A stretch of DNA of 32,133 nt from a virus. Positions 8,083 through 15,792 of the stretch are shown one piece after another; the first letter of the stretch is position 1, and every line of letters begins with the position of its first letter. The stretch is from positions 1-32,133 of the IMG/VR virus record IMGVR_UViG_3300028030_000042; one strand, written 5' to 3'. The translations under genes and the position numbers were made by a program. Below the pieces are notes generated by a model. That model was not told the origin of the DNA and did not search any database. It saw nothing but the letters and a program-made list of their open reading frames with translations.

Positions 8083-8592
8083 ATGGGAGACGAAAAAAAA
8101 GAGAATTTTGGAACGCAAGAGCAGGCGGAAAACACTACTTCGCAATCAGCAAGCGAAGGAAAAACATTCACTCAAGAAGAGCTGAATAAAATCATTTCTG
8201 AACGCCTTGCTCGTGAGAAAAAGGCGCGTGAGGAACTCGAAAACAAGTTGAAACAGTATAAAGAACAGGTCGAAAAAAATCTTCCAGAAGCAGAGCGCTA
8301 CAAAAGAGAAGCAGAAGAGTATAAAAAGCAGTTTGAAGCAGCGCAAAAGGCTCTTCACGATGCTCAGGTGACTCAGATGAAATATGAGATGCTGGAAAAA
8401 GAAGGACTTCCGAAAGCCTGGGCTCGGCGTATTCAGGGAGAAACAGAGGAAGACATTCGAAATGATATAGCCGAGCTGAAAAAACTTCTGGGGGTTCAGA
8501 GTGGTGTAGGAAATGCAGTGTTTCCTCAGTCAGGGAAGCCTGCAAGTATTAACGATTTAATCAACTCGGCACTGAGGCGTGCCAAAAAATAA
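8083..8592 (+). CDS. Capsid scaffolding protein, Gp20-like
   Basis: A 169-residue, highly charged protein that guides assembly of the procapsid and is then removed. After a low-complexity N-terminus, residues 27-42 read KTFTQEELNKIISERL, the hallmark start of the phage minor structural Gp20/scaffold family. A long coiled coil follows to about residue 105, rich in Lys, Glu and Gln. The C-terminus (INDLINSALRRAKK) is a short basic helix typical of the capsid-contact end. It directly precedes the major capsid gene and has AAGGGGGT five bases before the ATG. No protease domain is visible, so removal may need another enzyme or simple exit. Confidence 0.9.
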   Translation: MGDEKKENFGTQEQAENTTSQSASEGKTFTQEELNKIISERLAREKKAREELENKLKQYKEQVEKNLPEAERYKREAEEYKKQFEAAQKALHDAQVTQMKYEMLEKEGLPKAWARRIQGETEEDIRNDIAELKKLLGVQSGVGNAVFPQSGKPASINDLINSALRRAKK

Positions 8593-8614
8593 AACAACAA
8601 TAAGGGGGTAAACT

Positions 8615-9613
8615 ATGGCGTATAATGGGAATGTAATAGGAAAATCTAATATCGAGGGCGTCCTTCCGGAACAGTATTCTAAGCAGGTTATAGAAGGAGC
8701 TATCGAGCAGTCTATTACACTTAGACTTATGAAGAAACTTCCGAATATGAGTGCGGGGACTCTGAAAATGCCTGTCCTGGACCTTCTTCCTATGGCTTAT
8801 TTCGTAGATTCTTCAGGAGAGACTCCAGGAAAGAAAACTCCATCCGCACTTGCCTGGAAGAACAAAACAATCACAGCGGAAGAGGTGGCTGTAATCATTC
8901 CAATTCCTGAAGCATATCTTGACGACGCTTCTTTCGATGTATGGGGCGAAGTAAAACCAAGAGCAATGGAAGCATTCGGAACGCTTATTGACAGTGCAAT
9001 CCTTTTCGGAACAAACAAGCCCGCTTCTTGGCCTGATGGCGTTGCAGTGCAGGCTCTTTCCGTAGGAAATGCAGTGAATATCGGAACAGGTTCCGACCTT
9101 TATGAAGACATTATGGGAGAGAGCGGCGTTATTTCTAAACTCGAACAGGAAGGCTTCCTTGCGGATGGCTTCGTTGCCGACCTTTCTATGAGAGCGAGAC
9201 TCAGAGGAATCAGAGGCACGAATGGAGAGCTCATATTCACGAATTCTATGCAGGGAGCTACTCCGTATATGCTGGATGGACAGCCTATCTTCTTCCCCAG
9301 GAACGGAAGTTTCGCTAATAACAAGATAGCAGATGATGGAACGAATCACACATATGCGGAGCTTATTGCGGGTGAATGGAAGCAGGCTGTATATTCTATC
9401 AGACAGGATATGACTTTTAAGATTCTTTCTGAGGGTGTGATTCAGGACCCGAGCACGGGAAATATTCTCTATAACCTCGCACAGCAGGATATGGTGGCTC
9501 TTAGGATGGTAATGAGACTTGGATGGCAGCTCCCGAATCCTGTGAATGCAGTTCAGACAGACGAGACTAAGAGATACCCGTTTGCAGTTCTGAACCTCTA
9601 CACAACAGCGTAA
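8615..9613 (+). CDS. Major capsid protein, HK97 fold
   Basis: A 332-residue shell protein. The pattern is that of HK97-fold capsids with no N-terminal delta domain: residues 25-50 (VIEGAIEQSITLRLMKKLPN), then MPVLDLLPMAYFVDSSGETP, the strand pair ITAEEVAVIIPIPEAYLDDA around residues 89-108, and the spine helix VKPRAMEAFGTLIDSAILFG. The preceding scaffold gene supplies the assembly function that the delta domain has in HK97. ATAAGGGGGT lies seven bases before the ATG. The 3' untranslated region carries two hairpins, fitting high-level expression. Confidence 0.93.
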   Translation: MAYNGNVIGKSNIEGVLPEQYSKQVIEGAIEQSITLRLMKKLPNMSAGTLKMPVLDLLPMAYFVDSSGETPGKKTPSALAWKNKTITAEEVAVIIPIPEAYLDDASFDVWGEVKPRAMEAFGTLIDSAILFGTNKPASWPDGVAVQALSVGNAVNIGTGSDLYEDIMGESGVISKLEQEGFLADGFVADLSMRARLRGIRGTNGELIFTNSMQGATPYMLDGQPIFFPRNGSFANNKIADDGTNHTYAELIAGEWKQAVYSIRQDMTFKILSEGVIQDPSTGNILYNLAQQDMVALRMVMRLGWQLPNPVNAVQTDETKRYPFAVLNLYTTA

Positions 9614-9634
9614 TAGTGTAGAGTAATGGAAATG

Positions 9635-9649
9635 GATGCTTTTAGCATC
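9635..9649 (+). other. Short perfect hairpin after capsid gene
   Basis: GATGCT-TTT-AGCATC forms a six-pair stem with a three-base loop, 22 bases after the capsid stop. No T-tract follows. It is the first of two stems in this untranslated gap. Confidence 0.5.
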
Positions 9650-9667
9650 ATCTCCTTTCATATATCA

Positions 9668-9710
9668 CGGGGAAGAGGAGAGACTCCAATCCTCCACTCC
9701 TTCTTCCCCG
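9668..9710 (+). other. Strong hairpin in capsid 3' untranslated region
   Basis: The arm at 9668-9680 (CGGGGAAGAGGAG) pairs with 9697-9710 (CTCCTTCTTCCCCG), with one bulged base and a 16-base loop. It is one of the strongest stems in the genome. Because no T-run follows, it more likely protects the capsid mRNA 3' end or attenuates readthrough than terminates fully. Confidence 0.6.
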
Positions 9711-9731
9711 CCATAAATAGGGGGTAATATA

Positions 9732-9905
9732 ATGAAGGTAAAAATACTCGCATCAGGTTTCGTGCTTCGTGGAAAGAAGTATGAAAAAGGAAAGACATAC
9801 GAAATAGATGAGAAACAGGGAAAGAGGTGGATAGCATATCATATCGCTACTGAAGTCGTAGAGAAAAAGAAGAAGGTAGAGAAAAATGCTCGTGACTCTC
9901 GATGA
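9732..9905 (+). CDS. Small structural-operon protein
   Basis: A 57-residue protein between capsid and connector. It begins MKVKILASGFVLRGKKYEKG and ends in a lysine-rich tail. The pattern of a strand pair around GKKYEKGKTYEID resembles small SH3-like phage proteins often found after the major capsid gene, whose role is not settled. TAGGGGGT is nine bases before the ATG. It overlaps the next gene by 20 bases. It may be a head-completion or decoration factor, which is inference from position. Confidence 0.78.
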   Translation: MKVKILASGFVLRGKKYEKGKTYEIDEKQGKRWIAYHIATEVVEKKKKVEKNARDSR

Positions 9906-10335
9906 TGCAGATGCGTATTTCCATACTCGACCCGCATCTGAAAAGTGGTTCGAAAAAAACGGTGCAGACCGTCTGAAATATCTTACGCTTGCCAATAGAC
10001 ATATAAACGGGCTTCCGTTCATAGGGGAGAGAGTCTCTCCAGACCAGGAAGATGCCTTCCCTCGTTTCATTTTCGTGCATTTCCCGGATGCTATTCAAGA
10101 GATTGCATACAATCGTATAGACACTCCAAAAGAAATTAAGGAAGCAGTATATGAAGAAGCGTATGCAGTGATGCTCTATTTCGAAAGTGATACTTATCGC
10201 TTTAAGGAGATGGGATATACTCGAACGAATCAGGACGGCGTCGCTGTGGAGTTCTCAGGGAAAAATAGGCTTCTTCTTTCAGACGAAGCGATGCTTCTTG
10301 TAAAGGATTGGGTTGTAAGTTCTGTGGTCATATGA
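9886..10335 (+). CDS. Head-tail connector (DnaT-like/gp6-like)
   Basis: A 149-residue protein in the first connector position after the capsid. It begins MLVTLDDADAYFHTRPAS and continues with ADRLKYLTLANRHINGLPFIGERV, a pattern shared by phage adaptor proteins often annotated as DnaT-like or gp6-like. The family forms a ring under the portal. Residues 90-110 (KEIKEAVYEEAYAVMLYFES) are the expected central helix. It overlaps the upstream small gene by 20 bases and ends in ATGA with the next. The call is from pattern and gene order. Confidence 0.82.
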   Translation: MLVTLDDADAYFHTRPASEKWFEKNGADRLKYLTLANRHINGLPFIGERVSPDQEDAFPRFIFVHFPDAIQEIAYNRIDTPKEIKEAVYEEAYAVMLYFESDTYRFKEMGYTRTNQDGVAVEFSGKNRLLLSDEAMLLVKDWVVSSVVI

Positions 10336-10817
10336 ACAGCGTAGATACCATTTTCCAAGTCGATTTTTCGGATGTAATGAAAGGGCTTTCGAAATATAGG
10401 AAGGCTTTTCAGAAAGCACTTCCGAGAGCTCTGGAAAGAGCGGGATTACGAGTTCTGGTTCCTGAGGCTATGAAAAGAACGCATATAGGAGAGACAGGAC
10501 ACGAAAAAGCATCCTGGAGGGTGGCTATACACTCTTCCGATACGCTTCTTTTCGGAAATATACAGCCATATTGGAAATTTACAGAATACGGGACAGGGAA
10601 ATATAATATGTTCGGAAATGGCAGACAGAAAGCCTGGATATGGTATTCACGGACTGCTCGGTGGGGCGGCTTTTTCGTGAAAGGAAAAGGATATGGACAT
10701 CGCACTCACGGACAGAAACCTCAGAGAACAGGATGGCACACAGTTCAGGAATCCCAGGAACTGTTCAAATGGACAGCAGCGAAAGAACTTCTGAAAGAGG
10801 TGAAAAACTCGCTATGA
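10332..10817 (+). CDS. HK97 gp10-like head-tail joining protein
   Basis: A 161-residue protein of the gp10/stopper-neck type. It has an N-terminal helical region (FSDVMKGLSKYRKAFQKALP), TGHEKASWRVAI near residues 53-64, and QPYWKFTEYGTG around residues 79-90, which is the recurrent signature of this family (YAxxxExGTG). The C-terminal helix follows from residue 135. The ATG at 10332 is chosen because it overlaps the previous stop (ATGA). The reading frame extends further upstream but has no ribosome site there. It connects the finished head to the tail. Confidence 0.85.
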   Translation: MNSVDTIFQVDFSDVMKGLSKYRKAFQKALPRALERAGLRVLVPEAMKRTHIGETGHEKASWRVAIHSSDTLLFGNIQPYWKFTEYGTGKYNMFGNGRQKAWIWYSRTARWGGFFVKGKGYGHRTHGQKPQRTGWHTVQESQELFKWTAAKELLKEVKNSL

Positions 10818-11164
10818 TTTTCATAGAAGCCATAAAAGATAGACTGAAAGATGTTAATATAAAATATGTCGAGCATTTCGAGCCAAAAGCAGTGAAAGAA
10901 GAACAGTTCTATCAGTATTCTCTTACTGAGCATCCTTCTAAGCCTTATAGCGTAGGATACCAGACGACGGTGGAAATGAGAATCCTAACTCCGGACTTCC
11001 AGGATGATATTATAGGGGAAATCCTTTCCCGGCTCGGAAGGGGGACATATGGAAACGCATATGTGCAGATGGTGGAAATAGGTTTTGAGACACCTCAGGA
11101 AATACTTGAGGGACTCTACATTCAACAAATAAATCTCACATTTACCTGGGAGGCGTTGCAATGA
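10814..11164 (+). CDS. Tail completion/terminator protein candidate
   Basis: A 116-residue protein starting MIFIEAIKDRLKDVNIKYVE. It occupies the place of the tail terminator, between the gp10-like gene and the tail tube, and has the expected alternation of an N-terminal helix with strands (TVEMRILTP, INLTFTWEAL). The terminator ring caps the tail tube when it reaches its length. ATGA overlaps occur on both sides, so it is coupled to its neighbours. A longer upstream frame from 10640 is a shadow of the gp10-like gene. The function is assigned by order and size, not by a diagnostic motif. Confidence 0.75.
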   Translation: MIFIEAIKDRLKDVNIKYVEHFEPKAVKEEQFYQYSLTEHPSKPYSVGYQTTVEMRILTPDFQDDIIGEILSRLGRGTYGNAYVQMVEIGFETPQEILEGLYIQQINLTFTWEALQ

Positions 11165-11355
11165 CTAAAAAATGGATTCAATCTGCGATAAAAAATAAGG
11201 GAGCATTACGACGCACACTGAAACTGAAGAAAAACCAGAAACTCACAGCGTCGAAACTCTCTAAAGTAATCAAATCGAAAAAAGCAAGTGCAAAAACAAA
11301 AAGGAGAGCAAGACTCGCTCTCACTCTCTTAAAACTCAGAAGAAAGAGGAGGTAA
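11161..11355 (+). CDS. Very basic 64-residue protein in tail operon
   Basis: A tiny, extremely Lys/Arg-rich protein. It begins MTKKWIQSAIKNKGALRRTL, and its end is ASAKTKRRARLALTLLKLRR. The pattern of Trp-Ile near the start, then GALR, then a basic helix with RRARLALTL recalls small phage proteins that I have seen in many genomes without known function. It could neutralise packaged DNA, or bind DNA or RNA. It is joined to the preceding gene by ATGA, so it belongs to the late operon rather than being an early regulator. Confidence 0.8.
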   Translation: MTKKWIQSAIKNKGALRRTLKLKKNQKLTASKLSKVIKSKKASAKTKRRARLALTLLKLRRKRR

Positions 11356-11361
11356 TATAAT

Positions 11362-11700
11362 ATGGCAACACAAGTGACGGTACAGACGCTTTCACCTACA
11401 GGTGGAGAAATAACTTTCCAGGATGTAGATGGGACAAATGGAAACTCTTTCCTGAACACAACAGGAAGGATAATAATGAGGATAAAGAACACAGATACAT
11501 CAGACCACACAGTTCACATAGCAAGCCCTACACCGTGTAACCAGGGATATACGCACGACATCGACGCGACGGTTACCGCAGGCACAGAAGTTTCGTTCGG
11601 ACCGTTTTCTGTCGCAAGATTCAACGATGAGAATAATATGGTCAATGTGACATATCCAGATGGTGGAACAGGACTTCAGATAGCAGTGATACAAATATAG
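11362..11700 (+). CDS. Decoration-like beta-sandwich protein
   Basis: A 112-residue, beta-rich protein with few charges. Residues 37-100 read as an Ig-like sandwich: IIMRIKNTDTSDHTVHIASP, then an intervening CNQGYTHDIDATVTAGTE, then FGPFSVARFNDENNMVNVTY. This pattern is common in small virion proteins placed near head-tail genes and sometimes called decoration or head-fiber proteins. There is no signal peptide. GAGGTAATATA precedes the ATG. It may decorate the capsid or the tail tube. Location between terminator and tube leaves both open. Confidence 0.78.
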   Translation: MATQVTVQTLSPTGGEITFQDVDGTNGNSFLNTTGRIIMRIKNTDTSDHTVHIASPTPCNQGYTHDIDATVTAGTEVSFGPFSVARFNDENNMVNVTYPDGGTGLQIAVIQI

Positions 11701-11713
11701 GGGGTGAAATGAT

Positions 11714-12097
11714 ATGGCTAAAAAGATATTCGGAATTGCTTCCAGCTCTCTCGGAACCGTTATTACGGGGGCTGTGGTAGATTCTGCAGACTACGGACTG
11801 GGAGGCGATAAGAAAGAACTTGCAGGGAATCCTCCGACATCTATAGTAGATGTGAGGATGGCGAAAGTAGTGGAATCTCTTCATATCGTTGCGAAGTTCG
11901 AAAGCACAGCGGACGCAAATACAATAAAACAACTTATGAAAGACGCCACAACTGTCACGGCTTCAGTGACTTCGATGGACGGTGATTCTGTTTCCTGCAC
12001 AGGTATTATAACAGAGTTTAAGAAGAACGCAAAAAAAGATGATTGGTGGGATGCTGAATTCACAGTCGAAGGCGTCGACTCCGGAACAACAACATAA
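11714..12097 (+). CDS. Major tail tube protein
   Basis: A 127-residue protein of the size and position of a siphovirus tail tube subunit, immediately before the tail chaperone and tape measure genes. It is rich in beta strands, with VVESLHIVAKFESTADA near residues 55-71, then TVTASVTSMDG and DDWWDAEFTVEGV at the end, matching the tube fold's strand-rich C-terminus. It stacks in hexameric rings around the tape measure. TAGGGGGT lies upstream of the ATG. It is short for the family, with no added Ig domain. Confidence 0.8.
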   Translation: MAKKIFGIASSSLGTVITGAVVDSADYGLGGDKKELAGNPPTSIVDVRMAKVVESLHIVAKFESTADANTIKQLMKDATTVTASVTSMDGDSVSCTGIITEFKKNAKKDDWWDAEFTVEGVDSGTTT

Positions 12098-12106
12098 GGG
12101 GGATAA

Positions 12107-12358
12107 ATGAAGCCTAAAGATATAGAACTCTGCTATGAAATGACGGGAGTCAACATTCTTTCACTTCTGGATACGAATGGAGTGAAGGACCTCCAGCGTG
12201 TCGACCCGAAACTCTATCGATGGCTGGTATGGTGGAAAAGAAAACAGGACGGGAAGAAGGTCGACTTTTCTGAAATGGAAGATGAGAATCTCGACCTCGT
12301 AGAGATTAGGGATGCCATCCGCACTTTTTTCGGGTTAGGGAAGCCAGCCGAGAAGTAA
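12107..12358 (+). CDS. Tail assembly chaperone, short form (gpG-like)
   Basis: An 83-residue product of the zero frame. It reads MKPKDIELCYEMTGVNILSL and is acidic and helical towards the end (DENLDLVEIRDAIRTFFGLG). In siphoviruses two chaperones coat the tape measure: this short form and a longer form made by ribosomal frameshifting. The short form ends at the TAA 12356-12358, eight codons after the slippery site. ATAAGGGGG precedes the start, which allows strong translation. Confidence 0.88.
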   Translation: MKPKDIELCYEMTGVNILSLLDTNGVKDLQRVDPKLYRWLVWWKRKQDGKKVDFSEMEDENLDLVEIRDAIRTFFGLGKPAEK

Positions 12359-12567
12359 TAAACGCTTTTCTCTTCATCGCCTCCAAAGGTTTCGCTTCCC
12401 TAACCTATACTGATGTAAAGGGGATGGACTTCGAAGATATAAAATACATTCTGGAGCAGCTCGGAGTCGATATAGAAGAAGACACAAGCGAGGAAGAGTA
12501 TCAGAAAGCGAAAGAGAAACTGAAAGAAAAACTGCTTGCGATGGTAAAGGGAGACAATAATGGATAA
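12107..12567 (+). CDS. Tail assembly chaperone, -1 frameshift long form (gpGT-like)
   Basis: The heptamer T-TTT-TTC at 12325-12331 is in phase with codons Thr-Phe-Phe of the short form. Slipping back one base and resuming at 12331 opens a frame of 78 codons with no stop until 12565-12567. The extension reads RVREASREVINAFLFIASKG and then an acidic helical tail (DFEDIKYILEQLGVDIEED). No start with a ribosome site precedes it, so frameshifting explains its expression. The fusion has 153 residues (75 plus 78). It ends within the first codons of the tape measure gene, as in lambda G/GT. Confidence 0.9.
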
Positions 12568-14128
12568 TGAACTCTGGATAAAAATAAAAGCAGACATCGA
12601 TGATGTGAAAGGCAAATTCGGAAGCCTTTCCGCACTTTCAGGGAAGATAGGAAGTGCTATACAGAAGAATCTCGGAAAGGCTCTCCTAATAGGCGGCGCG
12701 CTGGGAGGTATAGGCGGGCTTTTCGTAGATTTCGGGCGTAAAAGTTTCAATGCGTTCGTAGAGAGCGAGCAGGCGACGCAACGATTCAATACTCAGCTCA
12801 AAAATCTCGGTGTGCCTACTAATTTGCTTCCCGACCTCGACTCTCTCACTAATGAACTTCAGAATGTCACGAATTTCGATTCGAACGACATAGAAGCAGC
12901 ACTGTCGACACTAATGCGGCGTTTTAACGACGCTAAAACAGCGGGGCTTGCTCTTCAGGTTTCGATGGAGTATGCACGGGCTTCTGGGGAATCTCTTCAG
13001 GCTTCCGCTTCCAGAATAGGTACTACAATACAATCGGCTCTTTCAGGAAAAGGCACTTCGGCTCTAAAAGAATTCGGAATCGTGGCTACGAAAAACTCTA
13101 CTGCCATAGGTCTTCTGAATGAAATGCTAAAGAAGTTCCAGGGAAGTATGGTAGATTTCGATATGTCTTCCGCCGGAGACCTCGCTTCGATGCAAACTGC
13201 TATCGGAAATCTCGAAACTGAATTCGGTGCGAAACTCGCTCCCGCAGTGGAAGGACTTACACAATCGCTGGTGACACAGCTCGGGGTATGGACTGCTATG
13301 GGCGAGGCAGGAAAAACCAATATGGCGGACCTGAAAGACTACGCTTTCACTTTTGGAAATATCGTGGGTGCTATAGGCACTTCTGTCGGTTTCCTGGGGA
13401 TTACTCTGGGGATTCTTCCAGAACTTTTCAAGGAATCCCTGGATAAAATGAAAACGGATATTCAGAAGTGGTGGGGCGATGTGAAGTCGTTTTTCAGAAA
13501 TAGTGCGGAACAGACCGCTTCTGATACAGCAGATATTTTCGACCTTTCTAATGTTCACGGTGCGAAAGAAGGATTCACAGGAAGCGCAGACTTTCACGGT
13601 GCAGGTAGTGGAGGGAGCCTCGTAGAGGGCGATAAAATAAAAAGGGATACTGCGGCTGTGAAAGAGCAGTTCCTAGCAGTGGAAGAGATGAAAAACCTGC
13701 TTGCTCAGCTCCGTGAGAGCTGGGAAAAGGTGCTAACACTCCCGAAAAATAAGGATGCGAAAGAAACGAAAAACAGTATAGAATCTATTTTCGCACAACT
13801 CCAGAAACTCCTGAATGGACTGAAACTTCTCGGAGATTCGTATGAGAACGCATCGAAAAAAGCGAAGGAATTCGGGAAATGGGGAACGATTTCGATGATG
13901 GGAGGGCAGGTGGACGCCCTCACAAAATTCATAGGAAATCTACGGTATATCCGTCCTATCACTTCGGTTCAGAAAAAGACTGTCGATGTAAATGTAAAAG
14001 TTTCAGGAGCAGTCACAGGAGTTCCGAATAGTATAGCATCCCAGACGGTTCCAGCGATAAAGAATGTCGTGGGAAATGATATTTATGTTTCTCACGGTGG
14101 AAACTACGGTCTGGAAGGTGGTGGATAA
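12560..14128 (+). CDS. Tape measure protein
   Basis: A 522-residue protein that sets tail length and is coated by the two chaperones just upstream. It has two hydrophobic stretches, roughly residues 33-60 (KALLIGGALGGIGGLFVDFG) and 262-290 (FGNIVGAIGTSVGFLGITLG). Between them is the family segment of helices with SALSGKGTSALKEFGIVA near residues 155-172. The C-terminal third is helical, then ends with strands VDVNVKVSGAVTG. At about 0.15 nm per residue the tail would be near 75-80 nm, short for a siphovirus. No lytic peptidase domain is visible. It overlaps the long chaperone by eight bases. Confidence 0.92.
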   Translation: MDNELWIKIKADIDDVKGKFGSLSALSGKIGSAIQKNLGKALLIGGALGGIGGLFVDFGRKSFNAFVESEQATQRFNTQLKNLGVPTNLLPDLDSLTNELQNVTNFDSNDIEAALSTLMRRFNDAKTAGLALQVSMEYARASGESLQASASRIGTTIQSALSGKGTSALKEFGIVATKNSTAIGLLNEMLKKFQGSMVDFDMSSAGDLASMQTAIGNLETEFGAKLAPAVEGLTQSLVTQLGVWTAMGEAGKTNMADLKDYAFTFGNIVGAIGTSVGFLGITLGILPELFKESLDKMKTDIQKWWGDVKSFFRNSAEQTASDTADIFDLSNVHGAKEGFTGSADFHGAGSGGSLVEGDKIKRDTAAVKEQFLAVEEMKNLLAQLRESWEKVLTLPKNKDAKETKNSIESIFAQLQKLLNGLKLLGDSYENASKKAKEFGKWGTISMMGGQVDALTKFIGNLRYIRPITSVQKKTVDVNVKVSGAVTGVPNSIASQTVPAIKNVVGNDIYVSHGGNYGLEGGG

Positions 14129-14472
14129 TGGCGTATAATCTGAATCCTGATTTTTCGAAAACGGGTGTGGCAGTGATTTCTGATTCAGGCGACATTCCCG
14201 TGAATGTAGGTTCTACTGTAGTAGGACTGAACGGACTCATCCAATATAAGAAAAACTATTACAAGCGGGAAGTGACAGTAGAACTCCGCTCAGAAGCATC
14301 GAAAAATGCTTTTGTTTCAGGGATAGATTCGCTGGAGATTTCATACGACGGACATTGTTATTATTTACGGAATGCGACTCTCGTGGAACAGTTCAGCGGT
14401 GGAACGAAAGGCGTATGGACATACTCTATAGAGATGATTCGAGGCACGAATGCCGTTAGTTGCGATTCCTGA
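14128..14472 (+). CDS. Distal tail-like minor protein
   Basis: A 114-residue protein directly after the tape measure, joined by TAATG. It is beta-rich (REVTVELRSEASKNAFVSG, then HCYYLRNATLVEQFSGGTKG, then WTYSIEMIRGT). It is too short for a full Dit but could be a Dit-like ring protein lacking its galectin arm, or a small component joining tube to hub. The next gene starts within its last 23 bases. The assignment comes from gene order. Confidence 0.65.
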   Translation: MAYNLNPDFSKTGVAVISDSGDIPVNVGSTVVGLNGLIQYKKNYYKREVTVELRSEASKNAFVSGIDSLEISYDGHCYYLRNATLVEQFSGGTKGVWTYSIEMIRGTNAVSCDS

Positions 14473-15490
14473 CAAATATTCGATTCAAGCGGAGGGAGTA
14501 GAAATCCTTCGTGACGACAGGATTCTTTTATCTTTACGATGGGGCGGCGGTCTCTTTAAGGATGCCTATGCGGAAGCTCAGATATACGACCCGAATTCAG
14601 TGTTTCCTGTCTCATCGTATGGTGGTATATGGGACATCTATGTAGGTGGGCAACACATATTTCGAGGATATGTTTCCGAGCCCGTGAAAGAGAGAGGAAT
14701 GGGTGGTCAGGTTTTCACCATAGGCTTCAGGGGAACGATGGAATCCTGGGATGTCCTTCTCACAAATCAGACATTCGGGCCGAACGGCGCAGACCACACA
14801 GTCACAAGTGTAGTAGATTATATTAGATACCTTGTAGAAACGGTTTCTGCAATGAGTGGAATTCCTTTTCAGGGACCACTTCCGCAAAACAATAAGCAAT
14901 TCACGGATATATACCAGGATGGAATCCTTGCTGTGACGAATTCTACATACCTTTCAGAAATTAGGCGAGCCTGCCAGGCACTCGGATTTATTATTTTTAA
15001 CGACCCTGTAGGCACGATTCGGATTATAGATGCTACGAATCCACCGGGAACTGTCATTTTTACGAGCGCAGCGCACTCAGATAAACTTCTCACAGGAATT
15101 TTCAGAGAAGTTCTTTCACATATACCCGCTACGGTTCTTGTGAATGATGATGTTCTGAATGAAGGCGCGGCGTATGGACACCTGGGGACACCGCAAAATA
15201 ATCAAAACTACAACGAAACTAAAATAGATAATATAACATTCGCTACGACGGTAGGGATGAAGAAAGAAGCACTTCCAGAAATCGCTGAACATATCTACAC
15301 GGTTTCCAGGAAAGCATCGAAAAAACTCCATATTGAATGGGCTGGGATACCTACAGCAGAGCAGATTCTCGGATACCAGATGAGTTGGACGGATTCAGCA
15401 GGAGCACAGGGTCAGTACACGATTTCAGGATACGAAGTCGACATCACGCCTTCCGAAATGAAGACAGTAATGGAGGGATATATCTCGTGA
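14450..15490 (+). CDS. Tail hub/baseplate protein (gpD/XkdQ-like candidate)
   Basis: A 346-residue protein. Its N-terminal half (RDDRILLSLRWGGGLFKDAY, then YVGGQHIFRGYVSEPVKERG, then VFTIGFRGTMESWDVLLTNQ) follows the strand plan of tail hub proteins that form the ring at the tail tip. Residues 155-180 (LSEIRRACQALGFIIFNDPVG) recall the hub domain that binds the central spike. The C-terminus closes with YTISGYEVDITPSEMKTVME, matching a common ending in hub proteins. No peptidase or lysozyme motif is present. The stop overlaps the next start as GTGA. Confidence 0.78.
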   Translation: MPLVAIPDKYSIQAEGVEILRDDRILLSLRWGGGLFKDAYAEAQIYDPNSVFPVSSYGGIWDIYVGGQHIFRGYVSEPVKERGMGGQVFTIGFRGTMESWDVLLTNQTFGPNGADHTVTSVVDYIRYLVETVSAMSGIPFQGPLPQNNKQFTDIYQDGILAVTNSTYLSEIRRACQALGFIIFNDPVGTIRIIDATNPPGTVIFTSAAHSDKLLTGIFREVLSHIPATVLVNDDVLNEGAAYGHLGTPQNNQNYNETKIDNITFATTVGMKKEALPEIAEHIYTVSRKASKKLHIEWAGIPTAEQILGYQMSWTDSAGAQGQYTISGYEVDITPSEMKTVMEGYIS

Positions 15491-15792
15491 GTGTAAAAGA
15501 AATCGAAAGGATAGTTCAGACATACCACCATTCGAATCCGCAGATACTTCGATATGGCGGCGTGGCAAATGTAAATGGTGAGGTAGATATAGATTTCGGT
15601 GTGAAATTCGTGAAAAAACCGTTTTTCCTTTGTGAGGAAGTAGAAATCGATAGCACGAATACCGACCCGATTGTGTGTTTCCTTTCAGATTGGATTCAAG
15701 ATGGCGACGGATACTACACAGGAGCAAAAGTACAGAGTGACGGCAAAGGTACAGGACTGATGTGGATGGCTATAGGAGTGGCAATCAAATGA
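15487..15792 (+). CDS. H-type lectin/gp53-like receptor-binding protein
   Basis: A 101-residue protein. GTG at 15487 overlaps the previous stop (GTGA), and the product starts SVKEIERIVQTYHHSNPQIL. A longer frame from 15337 lies in shadow of the hub gene. The body has the layout of H-type lectin or tail-fiber gp53-like domains: VDIDFGVKFVKKPFFLCEEV, then DSTNTDPIVCFLSDW, then a final MWMAIGVAIK that matches the common W-x-AIG end. Such domains trimerise and bind glycans. It may be a baseplate-attached receptor binder or a cap on the spike. Confidence 0.7.
   Translation: MSVKEIERIVQTYHHSNPQILRYGGVANVNGEVDIDFGVKFVKKPFFLCEEVEIDSTNTDPIVCFLSDWIQDGDGYYTGAKVQSDGKGTGLMWMAIGVAIK

Noticed and set aside
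8813-9661. 282-codon open frame on the - strand across the capsid gene
   Set aside because: It is fully antisense to the HK97-fold capsid gene, is rich in Ser, Arg and Cys with no domain sense, and has no ribosome site.
10640-10813. Upstream extension of the tail terminator candidate
   Set aside because: It lies within the gp10-like gene in another frame; the ATG at 10814 with ATGA overlap is the natural start.
15337-15486. Upstream extension of the lectin-like gene
   Set aside because: It overlaps the hub gene in another frame without a ribosome site; GTG at 15487 gives GTGA coupling.
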